Part shown: one piece after another, positions 39,441 through 51,031 of the stretch | Layout of the letters: the number at the start of each line of letters is the position of its first letter | Numbering within the stretch: position 1 is the stretch's first letter | Assembly: GCA_037127255.1 (NCBI GenBank) | Contig: JBANSL010000013.1 | Span: 12,668,688 to 12,732,687, forward strand | DNA: 64,000 bases | Direction of reading: 5' to 3' | Origin: Persicaria tinctoria | Taxonomy: Eukaryota > Streptophyta > Magnoliopsida > Caryophyllales > Polygonaceae | Made by a program: the position numbers and the translations under genes | The notes under the pieces: generated by a model | Database searches by the model: none | Seen by the model: only the letters and a program-made list of their open reading frames with translations | What the model was told of the DNA's origin: nothing

Positions 39441-39682
39441 GGGTGTGTTTGGATTCCAAATGCATTATCATTATAATGCAAAATGTTAAGGCGGTGTTTG
39501 GTTAGAAAAAAATTTAAGGCGGGATAAAATGAAATTATTTTATCTCGATTTATGTGATTATTTGTTTAAATTACAGTTTTACCTCAGTTTTTAGGAGATT
39601 TTTTTTTACAACCAAACAGACACATAAAACGAGGTAAAATAATTGCATTATAATGAAAATGCAATGGAATCCAAACACACCC
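39441..39682. mobile_element. Tourist-type MITE with a nested foldback
   Basis: The ends GGGTGTGTTTGGATTCCA and TGGAATCCAAACACACCC are inverted, with the arms extending about 40 bp, and are flanked by TTA on both sides (39438-39440 and 39683-39685). This fits PIF/Harbinger. Inside, GGCGGTGTTTGGTTAGAAAA (about 39491) pairs with TTTTTACAACCAAACAGACA (about 39607), suggesting a second MITE nested in the first. Confidence 0.8.
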
Positions 39683-39685
39683 TTA

Positions 39686-41698
39686 AGCTCAATTCTTGGG
39701 TTGGAAGTGTCGACTTGAACAAGCTAACAAAAGGTGGGTTCCGCAGTTCCACCGTTGCTTTTGAGTAGCTGCGGAAGGTAATTGTTGAGAATATGAATAT
39801 GAGTTAGGAAAGATCCCACATTGATTATAAAGTGAATCAAAGTTTTGTACATAAGTGGGTGGACTACTCCTCTTAACACCAATTGATTTTATGATGGAAC
39901 CCCTTCAACTTGTGTGCTCGACTTGGTTGGCGCGTGTTGTGCTTGGGCGTACGTGCCCCCCACTAGTGCTTGCTTCTGTACGTTGTCTTTGTCACCACAT
40001 ATTTATACACTAACTTATTGACAATTTAATTTAACATATATTTTTTCATAATTAACCGCTGAGCTTCAAGTACTCAAAAAAAAAAGAAGCAATTGTCAAA
40101 CACACCCTAAGATTAACTTTGATAAATAGAGTGATAATTCAATATTTTCTCAACATTCCCTGAACAAAAATGATTTTCTTTAACCGTCTGATTTATAGTA
40201 ATGTTGTAAAATATAATGTTTGGTATTTTAACAACGATTTTATGTAATGGGCCCCAAAATGAAATTCGTCCAAATCCCACAAGAATCACAAACGTGAGAC
40301 CAAAATGAAACTCGAAATGGAATTCCATCACAACTGAAAATCATAATCATCACTGATTACATCCTTATTGATTATCAATTCATCCTCTAATCATTCACTT
40401 GTATATATGTATGTTTTTGTTTGAAAGCTTATGTAACACACTTGATCGACAACCGCTAAGTCAGAATTCTTCACTCTTGCTTGTACAATCCCTTTCTCGT
40501 TTAATTCGAATTACAAGGCTTCGAGTGGTTCTCGATCTGGAAACTTCACCGGTTTCTACATTTTGGGCATGTGAAAATGCAAAACAAGGCGAAAACCAAA
40601 CCAAAAGGAAGTAACTCTAAAAGGATTTATGGTCTAAGTTAATTAAGATGGATCACTTGACAGTGTGTATACTAATTTTAAGGATCGAAACAAGCCGAGC
40701 GAGAAAAAGATCGATTTCGTTCAAATATCTAAATAAGCTGAGTTTGAATGATCAGTAGTGTTTTGAGGTCTAACATTAGAGCTCACAAAATTTGACCTGC
40801 ATGATCCGATCCACCCGAACCCAGGCTCGATCGAAACTTAAAAAATCTAGTGCTTGCGCAACCCGAACCCGAGCATGATCCATTTTGACACGATACCCGA
40901 ATAAGTACGAAAATAGACAAACCCGACCCGATCCGTCCTTGACCTAACCCGACCCGACCAAGACCTGACTCATCCTTATAATTACTTTATTTTTCTTATT
41001 TTTAAACACTTAAATAATGTGAATTCATATAATGAGACCTAATATGACTAAATAAACGAAGTTTAAAATTGATAAATAAAAATAATCATTATTTTATAAG
41101 AAAATTAAATGTGATCCGACTTGATTCATACAACCCGAAATCCATTTCACCCGAACTTACCCAACCTGAAAACTTATCCGACTCAACCCAAATACGACCG
41201 AAGCTACAATATACCCGATATATGATTCGACTCAATATATGAACAAACTCAAATGAGTATACCCGAACCCGACCCGAACAACCCAACTGCCCCCTCTATC
41301 TAGCACCCTTGCACTAACTACTCTTATATGTGCCCTAGTGATGAAATCCACTCAAAGTACTCATTTGTTCAAACTAAACCATCCGGACTCTTCTTTCACC
41401 TGCCGCCAGCCTCATTATACCATTGTTTCATTTGTATGATGATATATGCTTTCATTTGTGCCTAACTTTTCTTATAATTAATATGACACCTATATTGACA
41501 CTTGTTTCATTTGGAATTAAGATTGAGAAACAGTGGTTATTCAACAAAACATTTGTAAAGGATCTTACCACCACAAAAGGTGGGGGCCATGCACTAGCTA
41601 AGTGCCTTATCAAATACATGTGGTAAGATTGATCCTATTGCAAGACATAGTTACACGTTTGCATGCTACAAATAGTGTTCCCCACCAACATGCTACAC
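39686..41698. other. Intergenic, upstream of the glycine-rich protein gene
   Basis: Mostly AT-rich and without a supported gene. At about 40795-41290 it holds a cluster of degenerate ACCCGA words. Confidence 0.5.
40795..41290. repeat. Degenerate ACCCGA-rich stretch
   Basis: CCCGACCCGA and ACCCGAACCC words recur irregularly. A similar but shorter cluster lies at about 62820-62935. It is probably the terminal part of a dispersed repeat family. Confidence 0.5.
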
Positions 41699-41706
41699 TA
41701 TATATA
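41699..41706 (+). promoter_or_regulatory. TATA box of the glycine-rich protein gene
   Basis: TATATATA lies 90 bp before the ATG at 41796. With transcription starting about 30 bp downstream, the leader would be roughly 65 bp. Confidence 0.6.
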
Positions 41707-41795
41707 GTGTCATGGAGGCTTCATCGTCTTTGCAAGATTTAAGATTTGAGCGATTTCGTGTTAAGTTGTTCGTGAGTTAAAAGAGCTAGGCTTCA

Positions 41796-43859
41796 ATGGC
41801 TAAGATGTATACATCCTTTCGAGTGTATTCAACAAAATTGGTGATTTTGTTGTTTGTGATCATTGGCATTGCTAAAGGAAGATTATTTGAAGACGATGTC
41901 AAAGTTCATGGTAGATATCGAGGTGTTTGTTTGGATCATTTTGGTTGTGGAGAAAAGGGAGAGGGAGGTGCTCCTGAAGTAAGTAGAGGTAGTGGTAGTG
42001 TCGGAGCAAGTGGTGGAGCTGGAGGAGCGGGTGGTGGAGGTGACCTTGGTGGAGGAATTGGAGGTAGTGTTGGAGAAGGAGGAGAAGTAGAGGGTGGAGG
42101 AGGAGGAGGAGCAGGAGTAGGTGGTGGTGCCGGCGGTGGGGCTAGCTTTGGTGGAGGAAATAGAGGTAGTGGTGGAGTTGGAGGAGGAGTAGGCGGCGGC
42201 CTTGGTGGAGGAGTAGGTGTGGGTGCTGGAGGTGGAGGAGGCATTGGTGGAGGAGGTGGAGGTGCCAGAGGTGGTGGTGGAGTTGGAGGAGGAGTAGGTG
42301 GTGGGGTCAGCGGTGGGGGTGGCCTTGGTGGAGGAATTGGAGGTGGTGGTGGAGCGGGAGGAGGAGTAGGTGTGGGTGCTGGAGGTGGAGGCGTTGGTGG
42401 AGGAGTTGGAGGTGCTAGAGGTGGTGGTGGTGGAGCTAGAGGAGGAGTAGGTGGTGGTGTCGGCGGTGGGGCTGGCCTTGGTGGAGGAATTGGAGGTAGT
42501 GGTGGAGCAGGAGGAGGAGTAGGCGGCGGCGGCCTTGGTGGAGGAGTAGGTGTGGGTGCTGGAGGTGGAGGAGGCGTTGGAGGAGGTGGAGGTGCTAGTG
42601 GCGGTGCTAGTGGTGGTGGTGGAGCTGGAGGAGGAGTAGGTGGTGGGGCCGGCGGTGGGGCTGGCCTTGGTGGTGGAGTCGGAGGAGGAGTAGGTGTGGG
42701 TGCCGGAGGTGGAGGAGGCTTTGGTGGAGGAGTTGGAGGTGCTAGAGGTGGTGGTGGTGGTGGAGCTGGAGGAGGAGTAGGTGGTGGTGCCGGCGGTGGG
42801 GCTGGCCTTGGTGGAGGAATTGGAGGTAGTAGTGGAGCAGGAGGAGGAGTAGGCGGCGGCCTTGGTGGAGGAGTACGTGGGGGTGCCGGAGGTGGAGGTG
42901 CTAGAGGTGGTGGTGGAGCTGGAGGAGGAGTAGGTGGTGGGGCTGGCCTTGGTGGAGGAATTGGAGGTGGTGGTGGAGCAGGAGGAGGAGTAGGTGGTGG
43001 CCTTGGCGGAGGAGTAGGTGTGGGTGCTGGGGGTAGAGGAGGCGCTGGTGGAGGAGTTGGAGGAGGTGGAGGTGCTAGTGGCGGTGCTAGAGGTGGTGGT
43101 GGAGTTGGAGGAGGAGTAGGTGGTGGTGCCGGCGGTGGAGCTGGCCTTGGTGGAGGAATTGGAGGTGGCGGTGGAGCAGGAGGAGGAGTAGGCGGTGGCC
43201 TTGGTGGAGGAGTAGGTGTGGGTGCTGGAGGTGGAGGAGGCGTTGGAGGAGGTGGAGGTGCTAGTGGCGGTGCTAGTGGTGGTGGTGGAGCTGGAGGAGG
43301 AGTAGGTGGTGGGGTCGGTGGTGGGGCTGGCCTTGGTGGAGGAATTGGAGGTGGTGGTGGAGCAGGAGGAGGAGTAGGCGCTGGCCTTGGCGGAGGAGTA
43401 GGTGTGGGTGCTGGAGCTGGAGGAGGTGGCGGTGCTAGAGGTGGTGGTGGAGCTGGAGGAGGTGGTGGTGCTGGAGGTGGTGGTGGAGCTGGAGGAGGAG
43501 TAGGGGGTGGTCTTGGTGGAGGAGTAGGTGTGGGTGCTGGAGGTGGAGGAGGCGTTGGTGTGGGTACCGGAGGTGGAGGAGGCATTGGTGGAGGAGTTGG
43601 AGGTGCTAGTGGCGGTACTGGAGGAGGTGGTGGTGGAGTTGTAGGAGGAGTAGAAGGTGGTGCCGGGGGTGGGGCTTGCCTTGGTGGAGGAATTGGAGGT
43701 AGTGGTGGAGCAGGAGGGGGAGTAGGGGGTGGCCTTAGTGGAGGAGTAGGCGTGGGTGGTGGTGGAAGAGTTGGAGGTGCTAGTGGCAATGCTAAAGTTA
43801 GTGGTGGAGCTAGAGGAAGAGTAGGTGCTGGTGCCGGAAATGGAGAAAATATGAATTAA
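41796..43859 (+). CDS. Secreted glycine-rich cell-wall-type protein
   Basis: A single exon encodes 687 residues. Residues 1-29 form a signal peptide (VILLFVIIGIAKG). A short unique segment of about 35 residues follows, with two cysteines (VCLDHFGCGEK). The remaining 600 or more residues are almost wholly glycine with A, V, L, I, S and R, in imperfect repeats built on GLGGGIGG and GGGVGVGAGGGGG blocks. The corresponding DNA repeats have irregular periods of about 140-190 bp. The ATG has a good context (CAATGGCT) and a TATA box lies upstream. By family knowledge such class I glycine-rich proteins are exported structural or wall-associated proteins; this one is long for the class. Repeat expansion is likely. 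The complementary strand is also open, but that follows from the composition. Confidence 0.88.
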   Translation: MAKMYTSFRVYSTKLVILLFVIIGIAKGRLFEDDVKVHGRYRGVCLDHFGCGEKGEGGAPEVSRGSGSVGASGGAGGAGGGGDLGGGIGGSVGEGGEVEGGGGGGAGVGGGAGGGASFGGGNRGSGGVGGGVGGGLGGGVGVGAGGGGGIGGGGGGARGGGGVGGGVGGGVSGGGGLGGGIGGGGGAGGGVGVGAGGGGVGGGVGGARGGGGGARGGVGGGVGGGAGLGGGIGGSGGAGGGVGGGGLGGGVGVGAGGGGGVGGGGGASGGASGGGGAGGGVGGGAGGGAGLGGGVGGGVGVGAGGGGGFGGGVGGARGGGGGGAGGGVGGGAGGGAGLGGGIGGSSGAGGGVGGGLGGGVRGGAGGGGARGGGGAGGGVGGGAGLGGGIGGGGGAGGGVGGGLGGGVGVGAGGRGGAGGGVGGGGGASGGARGGGGVGGGVGGGAGGGAGLGGGIGGGGGAGGGVGGGLGGGVGVGAGGGGGVGGGGGASGGASGGGGAGGGVGGGVGGGAGLGGGIGGGGGAGGGVGAGLGGGVGVGAGAGGGGGARGGGGAGGGGGAGGGGGAGGGVGGGLGGGVGVGAGGGGGVGVGTGGGGGIGGGVGGASGGTGGGGGGVVGGVEGGAGGGACLGGGIGGSGGAGGGVGGGLSGGVGVGGGGRVGGASGNAKVSGGARGRVGAGAGNGENMN

Positions 43860-44384
43860 TGCTACTTTTAGATCGAGATGGTGTTAAAAATGTATTACTG
43901 ACCAAGACATTGAGAAAAAATGTCATAAAAGTGGCTAAATTAATTACATGGTTAGTTAAAATTAATATAGAAAATAAATGGTTTCGAAACTTTCAGCAAT
44001 ATTATATTATACATAGTAAATGTTATTTATCCGCTTTGTATTAGTCACTCTATAATAAATTACAAAATAATGAATGAATGATTATCGGGTTATCTATGTG
44101 AACTATATTTTGATTTTGATGTTTGTTTTCATGATTTATTTATTTATAACATAACTTCTTTCCTTTTTTTTTTATATATTACTACTAGAAAACACAGTCC
44201 TATTTGACGCTTTGTCTTCGTTGCTTGTGGAAACTGTTGGAGCAATTTTTAGGTTGAGTTTTCACTTTAACAATTCTCGACGTTTTTAAACGTCGTAAAA
44301 TGAAAAAAAAAAAAAAAAAGGCGTGCCTTTTTTTCCAACACTTGTCTCTCTCTCTCCTCGAAAACCCTTTGTCAAATGAAGCAA
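43860..44384. other. Glycine-rich gene 3' flank and a CACTA-end remnant
   Basis: At about 44180 the words ACTACTAGAAAACACAGTC look like a mutated CACTA terminus, and CGACGTTTTTAAACGTCG (about 44277) could be its subterminal repeat. No coding capacity remains. Confidence 0.35.
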
Positions 44385-46232
44385 AGATCTTCAAAGTGGG
44401 AGTTTTCAAGTCTAATCATCATAATATCTTCTACCATTAGATTTCTTTCTCTTAAACTAAGAAATGATTTCTCTGCCATTTGTTATAGCACGAGATCTTC
44501 GAAGTGCGAGTTTTCATGTCTAATCATCATAATATCTTCTACCGTTAGATTTCTTCCTCTTAAACTGAAAAATAATTTCTCTGCCATTTGTTCATAGCAC
44601 GAGACTACTGCCTTGGTAATGCGACAATGCATGAATAGATGATGAGTATCCTCATCCTCGGAATCACAAAGGTAGCACTGAGAGGGGACTCTCTATTCAT
44701 GTATCTATTTAGCCTAACCTTTGTTGGTAATTTATCGATTTCTATTTTCCATACTAGATTCTGTAGTCTAGTAGATGGTATTCTTAGTTTCTAAATCGAA
44801 ATGTAGTCAGTGTCTACTTGATGTGTTTGTCTTGTTATTTTATTAGTTGATTTGGTTGTGAACTTTCCATTGGAGTTTGGTTTCCAAATTAGCTTATCTA
44901 CTGTATTCTTATCTCGTGTGTTTTTTTAAGGTCACAATGGTGGTAGATTGGTTTTAATTATGGTGCTTGTTTGAGCGGATTTGGGTCGTGGGTGGGTCGG
45001 TGAGGCCTTGAGGTGGTGTTTTCTTAGGTTGGGGTGCGCGTGAGGTGTGTTGGTTGGTTGATTTTTGTGGTGTTTGGTCAGTAATGTTCGGTGAATGCCT
45101 TTTTTAGTTTGGGTCATTTGTGTTTAGCCAAGATTCAGACTTTCGTTGCTTGGTTTGAGATCTTTTTCGAATGTGTTGCTAAATGTTATCGATATTGCTG
45201 CTATTATGCTAGTCAGCCTCATCGTTCAAGTTTGGAGAGTTTCTGCCTCTTGTACTGGCTTTTTATCGTTGTACTTTTCTTATATGCATTTTCTTTTCCG
45301 TCATTAATTTATTTTGTGCTATTTCCTTTCTGTCATTTGCTTATGGTTGTACATGATGGTTAGCCCATCTACCAGCTTGTCCGATTTCTCGGTTTCTCTA
45401 AACTTGTCTAGAGAACTGAATTCTTATCTTGCTTAAAAAAAATAGTTTTTTATGGTAGTTTTTTTTTGGTAGAGCTATTAAGGGTGAGTAGCATTACTCA
45501 TATATTGCAAATTAAAGACTGTATTTTTTTCACTAATGGTATAAACAAATATAAGTTTAATTACTATTAGTAAATAAAGTTTTACAAAAATATACTAGTA
45601 GCTTTTAGTAAATAAACCTAAATATAACGTTGTTTGTGGACGCACCACGCACTAATCAAACCGAGCCCACAAGACTGAATGAGTTCCATCCTTAAACCAA
45701 TTAACATGAAGAGTAGTAGTCCACCGATTTATATGCAATGCTAGGATTCTTCATTATATTATCAATGTGGTTCCCACAAGAAATATAGATAAGTTTAAAA
45801 CTATATATACAAGTTTAAATTCAACAATTTCATTCCATTGTTTTTATGTTTATATATTACTATAATTTATAATGCTTCAATTTCTTCATTTTTTTTTGGT
45901 CATTTATGATAACATTGTATGATTTCTATGTTGATTTGGTTAAAAATTATTTGGTGTCATTGGATTTGTATTTTTTTATTAACTAAATGTGTGTAAATGA
46001 TGTGATTTGATATGTTTTGAATTATCCGTAGCTCTTGATAGCAGAAAGAGAGAGGCACTTCATCAACAAGTGATCAACAAGTAGATAACTCACACAACCA
46101 ACTATTATTAAGAGTTGTAAAAAAAAAAAAACTCCACGCCCTGAGTTTTCCTAACATTGAAAAACTCAATAAACTCCTCACACATTTACACCAAAGTAAG
46201 TAATTAATGGTCTCATGTTATTCATCATTTTA
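44385..46232. repeat. Tandem array unit 1 (about 1.7 kb)
   Basis: The unit consists of an antisense LINE zinc-knuckle fragment, then a plus-strand retroelement tail ending CTTATCTTGCTT-polyA (about 45435), then AT-rich sequence with AGTAAATAAACCTAAATATAA, and an AGAGTTGTA-polyA junction near 46115. The landmark GTTCGGTGAATGCC recurs at about 45087, 46787, 48500 and 50160, which gives the period. The first 90 bp of this copy are themselves duplicated. Confidence 0.8.
44535..44915 (-). pseudogene. LINE zf-RVT (reverse-transcriptase zinc-binding) fragment, copy 1
   Basis: Read on the minus strand this is the same protein fragment as the better preserved copy at 47937-48325, but with frame damage. 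Confidence 0.6.
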
Positions 46233-46615
46233 CTATCTTCTACCATTAGATTTCTTCCTCTTAAACTGAAAAATGATTTCTCTGCCATTTGTTCATAGTA
46301 CGAGATTACTTCCTTAGTAATGCGATAAATGCATGAATAGATGATGAGCATTCTCATCCTCAGAGTAACAAAGGTAGCATTGAGAGGGGACTCTATTCAT
46401 GTATCTATTTAGCCTAACATTTGTTGGTAATGCATTGATTACTATTTTCCATACTAGATTCTGCAGTCAATGTGGTATTCTTAGTTTCCAAATCCAGTCG
46501 TAGTCAGTGTCTACTTGATGCGTTTGTCTTATTATTTTATTAGTTGATTTGGTTGTGAACTTTCTATTGGGGTTTTGTTTCCAAATTAGCTTATATATTG
46601 TATCCTTATCTTGTG
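46233..46615 (-). pseudogene. LINE zf-RVT fragment, copy 2
   Basis: Minus-strand remnant of the same LINE coding segment, with small indels relative to copy 3. Confidence 0.6.
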
Positions 46616-47936
46616 TGTTGTTTTAAGGTCACAATGGTGGTAGTTTGGTATAAATTATGCTGCTTGTTTGAGCGGATTTGGGTCATGGCCGGGTGGGTCA
46701 GTGAGGCTTGGAGGTGGTGTTTTCTTAGGATGGGGTGTGCGTGTTGTGTGTTGGTTGGTTGATTTTTGTGGTGTTTGGTCGGTAATGTTCGGTGAATGCC
46801 TTTTTTAGTTTGGGTGATTTGCGTTTAGCCAAGATTCAGACTTTTGTTGCTTGGTTCGAGATCTTTTCCGGATGTGTTGCTGCATGTTATAGATATTGTT
46901 GCTACTTTGCTAGTCAGCAATCATCGTTCAAGTTTGGAGAGTTTCTGCCTCTTGTACTGACTTTTCATCGTTGTACTTTTCTTATATGCATTTTCTTTTC
47001 CGTCGTTAATTTATTTCGTGCTATTTCCTTTCTATCATTTGCTTATGGTTGTACATGATGGTTAGTCCATCTCCCGCCTTTTTCGATCTCTCGGTTTCTC
47101 TAAACTTGTCTAGATAACTGAATTCTTATCTTGCTTAAAAAAATAGTTTTTTATGGTATTTTTTTAGGGTAGAGCTATTAAGGGTGAGTAGCATTACTCA
47201 TATGTTGCAAATTAATTAAAGACGGTATTTTTTTTTCACTAGTGGTATAAAAAAATATGAGTTTAATTACTATTAGTAAATAAAGTTTTACAAAAATATA
47301 CTAGTAGTTTTTAGTAAATAAACCTAAATATAACGTCGTTTGTGGGCGCACACGCACTAATTAAACCGAGCCCACAAGACTGACTGGGTTCTATCCAAAA
47401 ATCAATTGACATGAAGAGTAGAGGTCCACCGATTTATATGCAAGGCTAGGATTTTTCATTATATTATCAATGTGGTTCCCACAAGAAATATAGACAAATT
47501 TAAAACTATATATACAAGTTTAAATTCAACAATTTCATTCATTGTTTTTATGTTTATATATTACTATAATTTATAGTGCTTCAATTTCTTCTTCTTCTTC
47601 TTTTTGGTAATTTATGGTAACATTGTATGATTTCTATGTTGATTTGGTTAAAAATTATTTAGTGTCATTGGATTTACATTTTTTTTATTAACTAAATGTG
47701 TGTAATTGATGTGATTTGATATGTTTTGAATTATCCGTAGCTCTTGATAACAGAAAGAGAGAGGTACTTCATCAACAAGTGGTCGACAAGTAGATAACTC
47801 ACACAACCAGCTCTTATTAAGAGTTGTACAAACAAATAAAATCCACGCCTTGAGTTTTCCTAACATTGAAAACTCAATAAACTCCTCACACGTTTACACC
47901 AAAGTAAGTAATTGATGGTCCCATGTTATTCATCGT
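46233..47936. repeat. Tandem array unit 2 (about 1.7 kb)
   Basis: Same order of parts as unit 1: antisense zf-RVT fragment, retroelement tail with poly-A near 47140, AT-rich block, AGAGTTGTA junction near 47825. Divergence from unit 1 is modest and includes small indels. Confidence 0.85.
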
Positions 47937-48325
47937 TTTACTATCTTCTACCATTAGATTTCTTCCTCTTAAACTGAAAAATGATTTCTCTGCCATTTGT
48001 TCATAGCACGAGATTAGTGCCTTAGTAATGCGACAATGCATGAATAGGTGATGAGTATCCTTATCCTCAGAGTCACAAAGGTAGAACTGAGAGGAGACTC
48101 TATTCATGTATCTATTTAGCCTAACATTTGTTGGTAATTCATAGATTTCTATTTTCCATACTAGATTATGCAGTCTAGGTGGTACTCTTAGATTCCAAAT
48201 CCATCTGTAGTCAGTGTCTACTTGATGCGTTTGTCTTATTATTTTATTAGTTGATTTGGTTGTGAACTTTCCATTGAGGTTTGGTTTCCAAATTAGCTTA
48301 TCTATTGTATCCTTATCTCATGTGT
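47937..48325 (-). pseudogene. LINE zf-RVT fragment, copy 3 (best preserved)
   Basis: On the minus strand the frame is open for about 130 codons. It reads through LNGKFTTKST, WIWNLRVPPRLHNLVWKIE, LPTNVRLNRY and then FYLCDSEDKDTHHLFMHC, which is the C-x2-C...H-x4-C pattern of the zf-RVT domain (PF13966) found after reverse transcriptase in plant LINEs. The rest of the LINE is absent. Confidence 0.75.
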
Positions 48326-49320
48326 TGTTTTAAGGTCGCAATGGTATGTGGTAGTTTGGTTTAAATTATGTTGCTTGTTTGAGCGAATTTGGGTCGTGGG
48401 TGGGTCGGTGAGGCCATGAGGTGGTGTTTTCTTAGGCCGGGGGTGTGCGTGTGGTGTGTTGCTTGGTTGATTTTTGTAGTGTTTGGTCAGTAATGTTCGG
48501 TGAATGACTTTTTAAATTTGGGTGATTTACGTTTAGCCAAGATTCAGACTTTCGTTGCTTGGTTCGAGATCTTTTCCGGATGTGTTGCTCCATGTTATCG
48601 ATATTGATGCTACTCTGCTAGTCAGCCCTCATTGTTCAAGTTTGGAGAGTTTCTGCCTCTTGTATTGGCTTTTCATCGTTGTACTTTTCTTATATGTATT
48701 TTCTTTTTTGTTGTTAATTTATTTCGTGCTATTTGCTTTCTGTCATTTGCTTATGGTTGTACACTTGTACATGATGATTAGTCCATCATCCTAAAACCAA
48801 TTGACATAAAGAGTAGTAGTCCACCGGTTTATATACAAGTCTAGGATTCTTCATTATATTATCAATGTGGTTTCCACAAGAAATATAGATAAATTTAAAA
48901 CTATATATACAAGTTTAAATTCAACAATTTCATTCCATTGTTTTCATGTTTATATATTACTATAATTTATAGTGCTTCAATTTCTTATTCTATTTTTTTT
49001 TTTGGTAATTTATGATAACATTGTTTGATTTCTATGTTGATTTGGTTAAAAATTATTTGGTGTCATTGGATTTGCTTTTTTTTTTATTAACTAAAGGTGT
49101 GTAAATGATGTGATTTGATATGTTTTGAATTATCCGTAGCGCTTAGTAACAGAAAGAGAGAGGCACTTCATCAATAAGTGATCGACAAGTAGATAACTCA
49201 CACAACCAACTCTTATTAAGAGTTGTACAAAAAAAAAATCTTCACACCCTGAGTTTTCCTAACATTGAAAAACTCAATAAACTCCTCTCACGTTTACACC
49301 AAAGTAATTACCCAAAGTAA
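47937..49320. repeat. Tandem array unit 3 (shortened)
   Basis: Same order of parts, but about 300 bp after the retroelement tail (about 48785) are missing, so the tail joins directly to the AACCAATTGACAT block. Confidence 0.8.
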
Positions 49321-49330
49321 GTAATTAATG

Positions 49331-50647
49331 GCTATCGTTCGCAACCTTGGTCATTGCCCATCCTTCCCTCTTGTTGACCGATTCCTCCGTCATCGGGTTG
49401 ATACTTCGGGTTTTGCCTGATGTTGTCCGGTTTAGGACCCTTGTCAGGCTTTTATTGCTTCGTCTTCACCACCAATTTTATCGTCGATTTCAACTCCCTC
49501 TTGGTACCACCAACCTCTTGTGCTCTTTACTCGGATTCCGTCTTCGTGTGTTGCGGTGGTTGATCTGCCTTCATTGTGGTTGTTGTTGCCGCCCTACCTG
49601 TTCGGTTCTCGTCGATTCCTCTTCAGGTCTTAGTCTCGTTTCTCCTCAAACTCTTCACCAGTTTGATTTGTTTTTGTTTCGTTAGGTGTTGGGGGCTGCT
49701 TTGTCTAGGTGTTTTTTTTTTTTGCTCAACAACTTCTTTGGCGCTTCGAGTTCTTATCTTCACCACATCCAATTTCGCTTTTCTCCCTCGTCTCCTCTGT
49801 TTGCCTTTGTTTGCAGGAGATTTGTCCTACCTTGCTCCTTTTGGTCCTTCTTTTTTCGGTGTGTTTCAGTAATTTTTCCCATCATTGATCCGTTGTTGGT
49901 GGTGTTTTCCCTCTTGTAGTTGGACTTGCTTGGTCAATGCTTCACATCTTCGAGAGCTTCATGTTGGGTACGGTACTTTCCTTATCTAATCGTGTGTTGT
50001 TTTAAGGTCGAAACGATGGTAGTTTGCCTTAAATTCTGGTGCTTGTTTGAGCGGGTTTAAGTTGTGGGTGAGTCGGTGATGCCTTGAGGTGGTGTTTTCT
50101 TAGGTTGGGGTGTGCGTGTGGTGTGTTGGCTGGTTGGTTTTTATGGTGTTTGGTTAGTAATGTTCGGTGAATGCCCTTTTTTAGTTTGGGTGATTTGCAT
50201 TTGGCCAAGATTCAGACTTTCGTTGCTTGGTTATAGATCTTTTCCAGATGTGCCGCTACATGTTGTTGGTATTGCTTTTACTCTGCTAGTCAGCCCTCCT
50301 CGTTCAAGTTTTGAGAGTTTCTGCCTCTTTTTCTAACTTTTAATCGTTTTACTTTTCTTTTATGCATTTTCTTTTCCGTCAGTGCTATTTTCTTAATGTC
50401 ATTTGCTTATGGTTGTACATGATGGTTAGTCCAAGCCGGTCCCTCGGTTTCTCTAGGATTGTCTAGATAACTGAATTCTTATCTTGTTTCCAAAAAAAAG
50501 TTTTTTATGGTAGTTTTTTTGTGGTAAAGCTTGGGTGAGTTACTCATATGTTGCAAATTAAAGACATCATTTTTTTACTAGTGGTATAAAAAAAAATGAG
50601 TTTAATTACTATTAGTAAATAAAGTTTTACAATATACTAGTAGTTTT
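49331..50647 (+). repeat. Tandem array unit 4, first part, with a longer retroelement copy
   Basis: In this unit the antisense zf-RVT fragment is absent. Instead about 650 bp of T- and GC-richer sequence (49335-49985) precedes the GTGTGTTGTTTTAAGGTC landmark, and the tail again ends in a poly-A near 50490. This may be a more complete copy of the tail-bearing retroelement. The unit is cut by the copia insertion at 50648 and resumes at 55534. Confidence 0.7.
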
Positions 50648-50859
50648 TGTTAAATATCTTTCAAGGAAATACTTTATTCAGAATTATTCTAGAGATATTC
50701 TAGGATATGTAGATATAATATCTTGTATATTTTTAGATAGTTTTTATTCTTCCATATCTTTCATTTCCTTGTAATACTAGATCTAAGGCTGTACATATAG
50801 GCCCATTTTTCTGGCTGCATTAATCAAGCTGACAGGATTCATCATCTTCCTGTTCTTCA
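50648..50859 (+). repeat. Copia 5' LTR
   Basis: 212 bp, TGTTAAATATC to CTGTTCTTCA. Confidence 0.95.
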
Positions 50860-50871
50860 TGGTATCAGAGC
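50860..50871 (+). promoter_or_regulatory. Primer-binding site
   Basis: TGGTATCAGAGC lies directly after the 5' LTR and matches the usual complement of the initiator methionine tRNA 3' end. Confidence 0.9.
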
Positions 50872-51031
50872 CTAATTTGCTCTAATCTTTCACATCTAGG
50901 CAGCCTTTATTGCTGCTATATTTTTCCTTTGACGGTCAGCCTTCATTGCTGTCGTATTCCTGTTCTTCTTTTGAAGACAAACTCTTCCTTCAGTAGCCTT
51001 TGTTGCTGCTTTTGCCTTTCCTCATTCAACT

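Noticed and set aside
41936..43789. 617-codon proline-rich frame on the minus strand
   Set aside because: It is the exact complement of the glycine-rich repeats. GGN codons make the other strand open by composition, and it has no signal peptide or promoter evidence.
45091..45363. Small hydrophobic plus-strand frames in the tandem array (also at 46792 and 48555)
   Set aside because: They sit in retroelement tail sequence, vary between array units, and have no known domain.
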